NCBI GenBank assembly: GCA_963680875.1
Contig: OY804589.1
Location: 15,296,028-15,360,027 of the forward strand
Length of the DNA: 64,000 nucleotides
Source of the DNA: Bathymodiolus brooksi
Lineage: Eukaryota; Mollusca; Bivalvia; Mytilida; Modiolidae
Direction of reading: 5' to 3'
Shown: one piece after another, positions 54,980 to 64,000 of the stretch
Numbering within the stretch: position 1 is the first letter of the stretch
Layout: each line of letters starts with the position of its first letter
Program-made: the position numbers and the translations under genes
Notes under the pieces: generated by a model
The model's database searches: none
What the model saw: the letters and a program-made list of their open reading frames with translations, nothing else
Told to the model about the DNA's origin: nothing

Positions 54980-55184
54980 TCCGCTGCCTTGCGGCATACC
55001 CATTTATGGGAAAGGCTTCGGGAGAAAACCCCGAGGATAAATCCAGTTTGGGACATGTAAAGACCATCCTGTGCTTCCAGGAAAGGTCTTATTCCAGAAG
55101 CCAAGGGAGAGGTAACCCTAACAGAAACCCTGAGTGCTGAAGTCGGAGGTGCTGGGTCGTAATTGGCGCGCTCTAACAGATCAC

Positions 55185-55400
55185 AATACCACACATTTAC
55201 AGCACCCGTCGCGTTACTCTTGTCACAAATTTCGGTACTCACGAATGAGGAAAAGGCGGAATTGTGACTACGGCAAAGGGAACATATCGTATGCTCATTT
55301 GTGACATAGATATGCCGTAGTGGTTATCAAAGTCGTGGTGGTGACCGCAAAACTTTCGAAGTGATGATATCAACTTAACCACTAGGACACAAGAAACATG
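55185..55400 (-). repeat. Family M copy with 5' extension
   Basis: GCACCCGTCGCGTTACTCTT, GTCACAAATTTCGG, CACGAATGAGGAAAAGGCGG and AGGGAACATATCG, as in 35805-36160. Confidence 0.65.
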
Positions 55401-55436
55401 ATCCCACAATCTCCAGAATCAACTGAGATGTATATG

Positions 55437-55724
55437 CAGTGCCGGATTTACCATTGTGCTTAGGTGTGCTTCAGCGCAGGGCCCCGCCCGTAGGCCATCT
55501 TCCTGTCAAATATATGGGCAATATACTCGTATAATACCTTTGTTGCAGACGCAGTGTACTTGTCTGACCTAATATGACATAATATTTTAACTATTCCTAT
55601 ATTTCCTGAGCATGTATGCCCGACTGCCTGTGTAGGCCTACCGGGCTTACCCCCTCCAGGGCCCAAGTAAGGGGCCTCATAACTTAACTAGCACAGGGCC
55701 TCATTTGTCCTTAATCCGGCACTG
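55437..55724. mobile_element. hAT-like MITE with perfect 8-bp target duplication
   Basis: The left end CAGTGCCGGATTTACC and the right end CTTAATCCGGCACTG are inverted repeats. TGTATATG lies on both sides (55429-55436 and 55725-55732). The interior contains GGGCCCCGCCCGTAGG and GGGGCCTCATAAC. It is 288 bp and non-coding. The CAGTGCCGGATT end and the 8-bp duplication fit hAT. Confidence 0.9.
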
Positions 55725-55972
55725 TGTATATGTTCTGAAATACACAATCCAGTAATTTCATAGCACAATCTAAACACGTCACTACTTAGTTAGAGGATGG
55801 ATTTAGTTTGCACTATTACAGTGAGTGCAGTGTCACTCCTGGTAAAGAAGTACGTGTTAGGCGTAGACACATATTACTTTCCGTATTACAGCATAACTTA
55901 TATGCACTGTAAGGCTAGAAATATTAAATATAAATATATATGCCTCTAACCGCAACAAAATCTTAATATCAG
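55725..55972 (+). other. End of intron 11
   Basis: Nothing recognised. The acceptor tract is weak in pyrimidines (ATCTTAATATCAG). Confidence 0.5.
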
Positions 55973-56078
55973 ATTCCAGGGAACTTTCGTGTGAAGGATC
56001 ATGCGTTTACACCCACGGCAAAACTAAGACCATGGACTATGCCTCCAGTATTTACCAATCCACGGACTTGGTCGAAAG
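55973..56078 (+). CDS. DUF4874/DUF4832-like gene, exon 12 (residues 450-485)
   Basis: The donor is AAAG|GTAATA. It reads IPGNFRVKDHAFTPTAKLRP, then WTMPPVFTNPRTWSK, and splits a Val codon. It lies just beyond the usual end of DUF4832 and is basic and Pro-rich, so it probably links to the C-terminal segment. The acceptor is not strong, but the frame, phase and Trp/Pro content support it. Confidence 0.8.
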
Positions 56079-56204
56079 GTAATATTTTTGGATAATATTT
56101 TGTTGTTAGCGATGAAAAAGACAGTTGAAATGAAGCTGAATTTAAAATGTACTTAAAAATAGAATATAATGGGAGTCTATTTAACTACTATACGTTGATC
56201 TCTC

Positions 56205-56390
56205 TCAGTCATAGATAATCTTATCTAAATTTGGTTGTCCTGTTTAGGTCCTTTGGTTTATTTGCTCCAATAAACCTATAAGTTATTTGGCTCTCAAATC
56301 TTTTGATTGTGACCATACCGGATGAAGGTTATTCCAGAACGCGTCATGCGCATTAAATTAGATATCTATGTTTTTATCACTATGGAATAT
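56205..56390 (+). repeat. Family N copy in intron 12
   Basis: GTTGTCCTGTTTAGGTCCTT, TTATTTGGCTCTCAAATCTT and GGATGAAGGTTATTCCAGAA. Confidence 0.65.
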
Positions 56391-56455
56391 CACATATATT
56401 TTCGATAAAAAGATTGACATAAAGTGAATTATTTATAAACTATTGCACTGTTGTT

Positions 56456-56773
56456 GATTGTGTCTATTATGATTGAGATTGTGTCTATTATGATTGAGAT
56501 TGTGTTTATTATGATTGAGATTGTGTCTATTATGATTGAGATTGTGTCTATTATGATTGAGATTGTGTTTATTATGATTGAGATTGTGTTTATTATGATT
56601 GAGATTGTGTTTATTATGATTGAGATTGTGTCTATTATGATTGAGATTGTGTTTATTATGATTGAGATTGTGTCTATTATGATTGAGATTGTGTTTATTA
56701 TGATTGAGATTGTGTTTATTATGATTGAGATTGTGTTTATTATGATTGAGATTGTGTTTATTATGATTGAGAT
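56456..56773. repeat. 21-bp minisatellite, ~15 copies, in intron 12
   Basis: The unit is ATTGTGTCTATTATGATTGA plus G, alternating with GTGTTTATT. The 142-codon plus-strand frame (IMIEIVS-type) is an artefact. Confidence 0.93.
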
Positions 56774-56854
56774 TTTCGTTTTTCTTTGTTACTGTTTTTT
56801 CTATTCTTTTTTAAAATTTATTTTACAGTTTGAAGATATAAATAAAACTAAAAG

Positions 56855-57050
56855 GTTCTCCTCCCTCAGACATATATAGAGGTGACCTTAGCCGATTTTG
56901 GCTATCCTGTTTAGGCCGTTTGGTTTTATTGCTTCCTAAAACTTTAAATTATTTGGCTTTCCAATCTTTCTTTTATGAGCGTATCTGATGAAGGTTATTC
57001 CAGAAACGCGTCATGTGCGCTAAATTTTATATCTACACTATCATTTCTAA
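56855..57050 (+). repeat. Family N copy in intron 12
   Basis: GACCTTAGCCGATTTTGGCT, TATCCTGTTTAGGCCG, TTTGGCTTTCCAATC and GATGAAGGTTATTCCAGAAA. It is the second copy in the same orientation within 700 bases. Confidence 0.7.
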
Positions 57051-57054
57051 TACC

Positions 57055-57490
57055 AAAGAGGTGATCAGAAGCCGTAAATCAAAGAAGAACAGACAATCTA
57101 ATAACCAAAAGAAAAATGACAAAAACGCAAACTGCAAAACACCACACATAAAACTTAAGATTGAACAATACGAACACAACTAAAATAGTTCTTAAATATT
57201 ATCATTTTTATTCTTAAAATGTATTTAAATTTGTACCAGCTGATTAATTCCCTGGATGATCAGTGGAATGTAACAGGGTACATCAAGAGAAGCTTGGACT
57301 CTTGATTAGAATTGTAACAAGCAAGAATTCAGAATAAATAAAATTATTATGTTGTTAAAAAAACAAAAAACAAAAAAACCGAGGGTGAATTCAGGTGCTT
57401 CAGTGACAGTAAGCAGTTCTAGCTCCACATGTTGTACCCGTCGTGTTATTCATGTTACGAACCTGGTGATAAGCCATGAATAACGAAAGG
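57055..57490 (-). repeat. Family M copy, interrupted
   Basis: The 3' part lies at 57055-57180 (ACCAAAGAGGTGATCAGAAG, ACCACACATAAAACTTAAGA) and the 5' part at 57380-57490 (GGTGAATTCAGGTGCTTCAG, GATAAGCCATGAATAACG). Unrelated sequence lies between. Confidence 0.65.
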
Positions 57491-57558
57491 ATCAAGTTTA
57501 CAAAGACCTACTTCTTCAAGTTGTTTTATTATGCTCTTGTTTATTCTTTTATTTGTAG

Positions 57559-57681
57559 TGAGTCGTTCTTGTCTGATGTTGCCAAATGGACCACCGACAA
57601 CTACAGGGCCATCTCTAGCATTAAATCAAACTGGTACCACTACGCCTCCTCCATTCGTACCGTTCCTAAATGATACCAGTA
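57559..57681 (+). CDS. DUF4874/DUF4832-like gene, exon 13, Pro/Thr linker (residues 485-526)
   Basis: The acceptor is TTCTTTTATTTGTAG and the donor AGTA|GTAAGT. It completes Val485 and reads SRSCLMLPNGPPTTTGPSLA, then LNQTGTTTPPPFVPFLNDTS. It is rich in Pro and Thr, with sequons at Asn507 and Asn522, so it is probably an O- and N-glycosylated spacer of a secreted protein. Cys489 is present. The 65-codon frame starting at 57476 is in a different phase and is not used. Confidence 0.8.
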
Positions 57682-57815
57682 GTAAGTACATGTATAATAA
57701 AGCAAGTTTTTTTTATTGTTGTTTGTTATTATTTTTGATAATTGTAGTTTCCGTGCAGAAAAATGTCATACAGTTGAACACCACAAACAATGTAATGCAA
57801 TAACATACAAGTATT

Positions 57816-57914
57816 ATATATACCATGGATCTTACGAATTAACTTATTTAAACCAACGAATCCGAAAGATGAGTTGGTTTAAATAAGTTCATGAGTAAGA
57901 TCCATGGTATATAT
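57816..57914. repeat. Foldback palindrome, 42-bp arms
   Basis: The left arm ATATATACCATGGATCTTAC, AACTTATTTAAACCAAC is mirrored by GTTGGTTTAAATAAGTT, GTAAGATCCATGGTATATAT with a 15-base spacer. Confidence 0.85.
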
Positions 57915-57950
57915 GGTTTGTAACAGAAATTACATGATTGACAGATTTAA

Positions 57951-58036
57951 GACGTCAAAATCATGGAATAACAGATCCTATGACGTCAAAATCATGGAAT
58001 AACAGACCTATGACGTCAAAATCATAGAATAACATC
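57951..58036. repeat. ~31-bp tandem repeat, 3 copies
   Basis: GACGTCAAAATCATGGAATA plus ACAGATCCTAT repeats three times with small indels. Confidence 0.85.
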
Positions 58037-58241
58037 AAGATCTTCATGTTAGACCATGGTTTGTAAAAGTTCACTATTTTTAAGTTGATTATTGCATAAA
58101 AACATCAAAGGAAAAATGCGTATTTATGTTACAAGACACATTATTACATTCGTGTAAATGACACATCCACAATAAATTACATTGAAAAGGTGGTAGATCT
58201 ATTGATAAATATTGTTCTATGCATTGAATAGTAAATGTTTG

Positions 58242-58495
58242 TTTGATGGTGTTTAACGCCACTTTCAGCAATATTTCAGTTATATCGTGGTGGTCAGTTT
58301 TATTGGTGGAGGAAACCAGAGGACCCAGAGAAAACCACCGACCTGTCGCAAGTCACTGATAAACTTTATCACATATTGTTGTACACCTCGCCCTGATCGA
58401 GATTCGAGCTCACAACATCAGTGGTGATAGACACTGATTCCATAGGTAGTTGTAAATCCAACTACCATACGAGCACGACCACGACGGTCCCTTTG
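58242..58495 (-). mobile_element. SINE-A, full length
   Basis: On the plus strand: GATGGTGTTTAACGCCACTT, TTATATCGTGGTGGTCAGTT, GAGAAAACCACCGACCTGTC and TACGAGCACGACCACGACGG. It shows the unexpanded GTTATATCGTGGTGGTCAGT that multiplied in the copy at 10252. Confidence 0.85.
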
Positions 58496-58668
58496 AATAG
58501 TATACAATACAAGAAAGTTGATTTAAGATATTCCACGTTTGAACATATTTATGTTTTCTATCTGATTTCCTTTCTCATAATGTCCAATTATATCAGTTTT
58601 GGACAGCCATTTTGGATTGTTTTCTTGTAATTATTAGTTTTTAACGGTTTATTATAATTTTGTTCTAG

Positions 58669-58844
58669 AATTAGAGAAATGTAAAAAGTTGGACACTGTC
58701 AGAGCTCTTTTACTTTTCACCTACTTTTCACACCCAGCAACAGCTGAATGTCCCAACTCATCGTCCAGAGCCTCACCGGAAGCAATACTTGTATCATTTT
58801 GTAATGCTCCTACAGACACAATATTATGGCGGCCAAAAGGACGG
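58669..58844 (+). CDS. DUF4874/DUF4832-like gene, exon 14, Cys-rich segment (residues 526-584)
   Basis: The acceptor is ATTTTGTTCTAG and the donor CGG|GTAAGA. It completes Lys526 and reads LEKCKKLDTVRALLLFTYFS, then HPATAECPNSSSRASPEAIL, then VSFCNAPTDTILWRPKGR. Cysteines lie at 530, 553 and 570, and a sequon at Asn555. The pattern C-N-x-P-x-x-T-x-x-W-R-x-G with the following NCxxIP in exon 15 reminds me of BPSL0067-like (NlpC/P60-related) domains. That is recall of a pattern, not an alignment. It may equally be an unrelated disulfide-rich extension. Confidence 0.82.
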
Positions 58845-58949
58845 GTAAGAATAGAATGTCATGTGTTTACTTATGTTTTTTTTTCATTTGACAAATGAAG
58901 GTTGTTACAAAGCTTTGTAGTAAAGGGCCTTAGATAGATATGCGAATTG

Positions 58950-59170
58950 AGATATTAAAATAAAAACGTAGATATATAATATATTGCACACGGCACGTTT
59001 CTGGAATAGCCAAATAATTTTAAAATGTTTGGGGGTAAAAAAGCTAAAGGCCTGAAAGGGCCTATGCGCAATAGCCAAAATCGGCTATGGTCACCTTTTC
59101 CTGAGGGTGTCCAACCTTAGTTTTGATAAAAATTACATTATTTAGGAACTGTAAATTTAAATAATAAATT
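58950..59170 (-). repeat. Family N copy in intron 14
   Basis: On the plus strand: GCACACGGCACGTTTCTGGA, CAAAATCGGCTATGGTCACC and ACATTATTTAGGAACTGTAA. Confidence 0.65.
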
Positions 59171-59184
59171 TATCTAATATGTTC

Positions 59185-59425
59185 TTTCACGCGATGGGTG
59201 CCACTATTGGAGCAGGAAATACTTACCCTTCTGGAGCACTTGAGCTGACCCCGGTTTTTAGTTGGGATACGTGTTGCTTGATCTTTAGTATGTATCTGTG
59301 TAGTGTTTTATGTGTGAATGTTTGTCCTTTTGTACTTTTTCTTTCTACCATTGCATTGTACTGCTGTCCGTCTTCGATTTTCTACTTCTGATTACATCTT
59401 TGGTATCTTCAAGTTTTTTTTTAGC
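59185..59425 (+). repeat. Family M copy in intron 14
   Basis: GATGGGTGCCACTATTGGAG, CCCTTCTGGAGCACTTGAG, TGATTACATC and TTTGGTATCTTCAAG. Confidence 0.7.
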
Positions 59426-59499
59426 AAGCATTTGTAATGTTTAAGTGCTCATGGCGATGTTGTAATTATATTATTGTAGATATGTATAATTATTTACAG

Positions 59500-59646
59500 G
59501 TTATTGACAACTGTGAGAAGATTCCTATGTACTCCAGAGTAGGAGTGTTTAGTAAATTAAACTACTACGACTATGACACGAACATCCGCAAGTGTGGTGT
59601 ATTTCTAGGTTGTTTGAAAACAGGGTCAAAGGTTACTGGAGTAAAG
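59500..59646 (+). CDS. DUF4874/DUF4832-like gene, exon 15, Cys-rich segment (residues 585-633)
   Basis: 49 codons, phase 0; acceptor ATAATTATTTACAG, donor AAG|GTAAGA. It reads VIDNCEKIPMYSRVGVFSKL, then NYYDYDTNIRKCGVFLGCLK, then TGSKVTGVK. Cysteines are at 589, 616 and 622. If the donor is used the gene continues past this window or past the satellite. If it is not used, the frame stays open for 29 more codons to a TAA at 59734-59736, which would make this the terminal exon. The strong donor consensus favours splicing. Confidence 0.82.
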
Positions 59647-59739
59647 GTAAGAAGGTATTTCTACAATTGTTCTACTAGATTTTACAACAGTTCCGATGGT
59701 GTGATATTACTTTCTTCCTATTTATCATCATTATAATAA

Positions 59740-60204
59740 TTATTTGTTTCCTCCTTGATTGATTTGGTCACCTGGTTTCGCATCACTGAATTTGGCCTCC
59801 AGTTACCTCATCACTGGACTTGTCACTCACAGTACCTGGCCTGCACTTTCCGCCTCATTGTGACTGGCAATTAGTTTTCTCCTGGACTTTTTAATTTGAA
59901 CATATTTTAATTATTGGTCAAAAAGACAACAGGATAAGACACAAATAAAAGATCTTAGAAAATATTCTCTGGAACTATTACCATGACTTTTAGACGTGTT
60001 CCTGTTGGTGCTTTAGTCTGTCACGTGGCCGTCGTATCTGGTTCTAGAAAAGCTGAATTGATCCTTGGGTGCACCTTAATTGGACAAATACATCTCGACT
60101 CGCCCGAAAACAACTACCCCTGAACATAATGAAAATGACCAATGTGAAATCATCCATGTATTAAAACTATAATATCATATTCTTGGAGTAAATAAACGTT
60201 AGTT
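59740..60204. other. Non-coding stretch after exon 15
   Basis: CT-rich sequence at about 59745-59900 and nothing else recognised. No further exon could be supported. Confidence 0.45.
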
Positions 60205-60780
60205 ATAACCGAATACGCTATCAAAAATGGACAATTCAGAAACACTGGCGACATTAGGCACACAAGGTACTGGACGAGGACACACAATGTACTGGACGAG
60301 GGCACACAAGGTACTGAACGAGAGCACACAAGGTACTGGACGAGGACACACAAGGTACTGGACGAGGACACACAAGGTACTGGACGAGGACACACAAGGT
60401 ACTGGACGAGGACACACAAGGTACTGGACGAGGGCACACAAAGTACTGGACGAGGACACACAAGGTACTGGACGAGGTTACACAAGGTACTGGACGAGGA
60501 CACACAAGGTACTGGACGAGGATACACAAGGTACTGGACGAGGACACACAAAGTACTGGACGAGGGCACACAAGGTACTGGACGAGGACACACAAGGTAC
60601 TGGACGAGGACACACAAGATACTGGACGAGGACAATCAAAACACAACACAGAAAACTAAAAAGATGAGTAACACGGACTCCACAAAATACCGTGGGTGAA
60701 TTTAGGTGCTCGCGACGAATAAACAGTTCCTGCTTCTTATAGCACAGCTACCAAGTAACTTATATAGTCAAGACGTGTTG
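60205..60780 (-). repeat. Family M copy carrying a 22-bp array
   Basis: The left part (AATGGACAATTCAGAAACAC, TGGCGACATTAGGCACACAA) and the right part (GAAAACTAAAAAGATGAGTA, GTGGGTGAATTTAGGTGCTC, AAACAGTTCCTGCTTC) match 52345-52515 and other family M copies. Confidence 0.7.
60262..60630. repeat. 22-bp minisatellite, ~17 copies, inside family M
   Basis: The unit is CACACAAGGTACTGGACGAG plus GA, with small variants (GGG for GGA, AAGTACTGG). Minus-strand frames of 86-161 codons (SSSTLCVLVQYLV-type) are artefacts. Confidence 0.93.
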
Positions 60781-60932
60781 GATACCACTCTACACAAACA
60801 AATATAGATAAGACATCACCCCTCCTACAAATAACTGTGTGTAAAGACAAATCCAGCATAGTTTTATTGCCTGTATTTAGTAACAATGCAATGATAACAG
60901 TATCGCATTTTACGATTTGTCAGTTTGATTTT

Positions 60933-63900
60933 TATAACTGTTCTGACGGTGGGGCAATGTTTGTTTTATAACTGTTCTGACGGTGGGGCAATGTTTGTTT
61001 TATAACTGTTCTGACGGTGGGGCAATGTTTGTTTTATAACTGTTCTGGCGGTGGGGAAATGTTTGTTTTATAACTGTTCTGACGGTGGGGCAATGTTTGT
61101 TTTATAACTGTTCTGACGGTAGGGCAATGTTTGTTTTATAACTGTTCTGACGGTGGGGCAATGTTTGTTTTATAACTGTTCTGACGGTGGGGAAATGTTT
61201 GTTTTATAACTGTTCTGACGGTGGGGCAATGTTTGTTTTATAACTGTTCTGACGGTGGGGCAATGTTTGTTTTATAACTGTTCTGACGGTGGGGCAATGT
61301 TTGTTTTATAACTGTTCTGACGGTGGGGAAATGTTTGTTTTATAACTGTTCTGACGGTGGGGCAATGTTTGTTTTATAACTGTTCTGACGGTGGGGCAAT
61401 GTTTGTTTTATAACTGTTCTCAGGGTAGGGCAATGTTTGTTTTATAACTGTTCTGACGGTAGGGCAATGTTTGTTTTATTACTGTTCTGACGGTGGGGCA
61501 ATGTTTGTTTTATAGCTGTTCTGACGATGGGGAAATGTTTGTTTTATAACTGTTCTGACGGTGGGGCAATGTTTGTTTTATAACTGTTCTGACGGTGGGG
61601 TAATGTTTGTTTTATAACTGTTCTGACGGTAGGGCAATGTTTGTTTTATAACTGTTCTGACGGTGGGGCAATGTTTGTTTTATAACTGTTCTGACGGTGG
61701 GGCAATGTTTGTTTTATAACTGTTCTGACGGTGGGGAAATGTTTGTTTTATAACTGTTCTGACGGTGGGGCAATGTTTGTTTTATAACTGTTCTGACGGT
61801 GGGGCAATGTTTGTTTTATAACTGTTCTCAGGGTAGGGCAATGTTTGTTTTATAACTGTTCTGACGGTAGAGCAATGTTTGTTTTATTACTGTTCTGACG
61901 GTGGGGCAATGTTTGTTTTATAGCTGTTCTGACGATGGGGAAATGTTTGTTTTATAACTGTTCTGACGTTAGGGCAATGTTTGTTTTATAACTGTTCTGA
62001 CGGTAGGGCAATGTTTGTTTTATAACTGTTCTGACGGTGGGGCAATGTTTGTTTTATAACTGTTCTGACGGTGGGGCAATGTTTGTTTTATAACTGTTCT
62101 GACGGTGGGGCAATGTTTGTTTTATAACTGTTCTGACGGTGGGGAAATGTTTGTTTTATAACTGTTCTGACGGTGGGGCAATGTTTGTTTTATAACTGTT
62201 CTCAGGGTAGGGCAATGTTTGTTTTATAACTGTTCTCAGGGTAGGGCAATGTTTGTTTTATAACTGTTCTGACGGTGGGGCAATGTTTGTTTTATAACTG
62301 TTCTCAGGGTAGGGCAATGTTTGTTTTATAACTGTTCTGACGGTGGGGCAATGTTTGTTTTATAACTGTTCTCAGGGTAGGGCAATGTTTGTTTTATAAC
62401 TGTTCTGACGGTGGGGCAATGTTTGTTTTATAACTGTTCTGACGGTGGGGAAATGTTTGTTTTATAACTGTTCTGACGGTGGGGCAATGTTTGTTTTATA
62501 ACTGTTCTCAGGGTAGGGCAATGTTTGTTTTATAACTGTTCTCAGGGTAGGGCAATGTTTGTTTTATAACTGTTCTGACGGTGGGGCAATGTTTGTTTTA
62601 TAACTGTTCTCAGGGTAGGGCAATGTTTGTTTTATAACTGTTCTGACGGTGGGGCAATGTTTGTTTTATAACTGTTCTCAGGGTAGGGCAATGTTTGTTT
62701 TATAACTGTTCTGACGGTGGGGCAATGTTTGTTTTATTACTGTTCTCAGGGTAGGGCAATGTTTGTTTTATAACTGTTCTGACGGTAGGGCAATGTTTGT
62801 TTCATTACTGTTCTGACGGTGGGGCAATGTTTGTTTTATAGCTGTTCTGACGATGGGGAAATGTTTGTTTTATAACTGTTCTGACGGTGGGGCAATGTTT
62901 GTTTTATAACTGTTCTGACGGTGGGGTAATGTTTGTTTTATAACTGTTCTGACGGTAGGGCAATGTTTGTTTTATAACTGTTCTGACGGTGGGGCAATGT
63001 TTGTTTTATAACTGTTCTGACGGTGGGGCAATGTTTGTTTTATAACTGTTCTGACGGTGGGGAAATGTTTGTTTTATAACTGTTCTGACGGTGGGGCAAT
63101 GTTTGTTTTATAACTGTTCTGACGGTAGGGCAATGTTTGTTTTATAACTGTTCTCAGGGTAGGGCAATGTTTGTTTTATAACTGTTCTGACGGTAGAGCA
63201 ATGTTTGTTTTATTACTGTTCTGACGGTGGGGCAATGTTTGTTTTATAGCTGTTCTGACGATGGGGAAATGTTTGTTTTATAACTGTTCTGACGTTAGGG
63301 CAATGTTTGTTTTATAACTGTTCTGACGGTAGGGCAATGTTTGTTTTATAACTGTTCTGACGGTGGGGCAATGTTTGTTTTATAACTGTTCTGACGGTGG
63401 GGCAATGTTTGTTTTATAACTGTTCTGACGGTGGGGCAATGTTTGTTTTATAACTGTTCTGACGGTGGGGAAATGTTTGTTTTATAACTGTTCTGACGGT
63501 GGGGCAATGTTTGTTTTATAACTGTTCTCAGGGTAGGGCAATGTTTGTTTTATAACTGTTCTCAGGGTAGGGCAATGTTTGTTTTATAACTGTTCTGACG
63601 GTGGGGCAATGTTTGTTTTATAACTGTTCTCAGGGTAGGGCAATGTTTGTTTTATAACTGTTCTGACGGTGGGGCAATGTTTGTTTTATAACTGTTCTCA
63701 GGGTAGGGCAATGTTTGTTTTATAACTGTTCTGACGGTGGGGCAATGTTTGTTTTATAACTGTTCTGACGGTGGGGAAATGTTTGTTTTATAACTGTTCT
63801 GACGGTGGGGCAATGTTTGTTTTATAACTGTTCTCAGGGTAGGGCAATGTTTGTTTTATAACTGTTCTCAGGGTAGGGCAATGTTTGTTTTATAACTGTT

Positions 63901-64000
63901 CTGACGGTGGGGCAATGTTTGTTTTATAACTGTTCTCAGGGTAGGGCAATGTTTGTTTTATAACTGTTCTGACGGTGGGGCAATGTTTGTTTTATAACTG
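60933..64000. repeat. 34-bp minisatellite, ~90 copies, running off the window
   Basis: The unit is ATAACTGTTCTGACGGTGGG plus GCAATGTTTGTTTT. Variants are GGTAGGG, GGGGAAAT and a CTCAGGGTAGGG form. The rare TAGCTGTTCTGACGATGGGG variant occurs at 61513, 61921, 62839 and 63247 (spacings 408, 918, 408), showing a duplicated block of 1326 bases, or 39 units. The true length is unknown because the array continues past 64000. Confidence 0.96.

Larger units (their letters stand above)
20850..59646 (+). other. Gene model: DUF4874/DUF4832-like protein, 15 exons, incomplete at both ends
   Basis: Fifteen exons with GT-AG junctions join without a phase conflict into 633 complete codons (residues numbered here from the first complete codon). 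Residues about 25-260 resemble the DUF4874 family and its transition into DUF4832 (NPARGFY, LRFMYEN, QAGFHGEY, GGKTC). Residues about 262-480 fit DUF4832 (LGYRL, LANRGFASPF, DTRKWLSG). Residues 486-525 form a Pro/Thr-rich linker and 526-633 a Cys-rich segment. N-glycosylation sequons at 165, 345, 507, 522 and 555 suggest secretion. No enzyme activity is established for these families; a TIM-barrel glycosidase-like fold is an inference. The first exon and the last exon were not found. Confidence 0.8.

Noticed and set aside
53626..55067. Frames of 402-462 codons on both strands
   Set aside because: Products of the uniform 48-bp array in intron 11.

Overview
The window is eukaryotic, AT-rich and repeat-dense, and most likely comes from a bivalve mollusc, probably a mytilid mussel. 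The evidence is an intron-rich gene with consensus GT-AG junctions, many tRNA-derived SINE copies ending in a (AATC)n-type tail of the kind common in molluscs, and a dispersed repeat (called family M here; motif TTCCGGAGCACCTG, then GGTATCTTCAAA) that I associate with Mytilus-type genomes. The organism call rests on recalled repeat families and was not checked by a search. No bacterial, viral, rRNA or CRISPR features were seen.

Layout. 1-1.3 kb holds the probable terminal coding exon of an unidentified plus-strand gene. 1.3-20.8 kb has no gene I can support. It carries SINEs, small TIR elements, two LINE-like or bivalve-type dispersed repeats, foldback palindromes and an 18-bp minisatellite that grew inside a SINE. 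20.85-59.65 kb holds one plus-strand gene, of which I reconstruct 15 consecutive exons (633 complete codons, all phases agreeing). The conceptual product starts with a DUF4874-like, probably TIM-barrel, segment, continues into a DUF4832-like segment, and ends with a Pro/Thr-rich linker and a Cys-rich C-terminal segment. The first exon (start codon, signal peptide) and the 3' end were not identified. Beyond 60.9 kb a 34-bp satellite runs off the window.

Tandem arrays of 17- to 48-bp units fill roughly 37% of the window. Most lie in introns of the DUF4874/DUF4832 gene: 6.4 kb in intron 2, 0.5 kb in intron 6, 9.9 kb in intron 8, 1.3 kb in intron 11 and 0.3 kb in intron 12. Where unit lengths are multiples of three they produce very long open frames on both strands (up to 984 codons); these are artefacts and are not annotated as genes.

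The main observation is that several arrays are visibly nested inside dispersed elements and were built from the element's own sequence: a SINE (two loci), a TA-flanked TIR element (two loci) and family M (two clear loci, one or two possible). Other copies of the same elements in this window are unexpanded, so ancestor and derivative can be compared directly. Five further non-autonomous TIR elements were found, two of them with perfect 8-bp target duplications.
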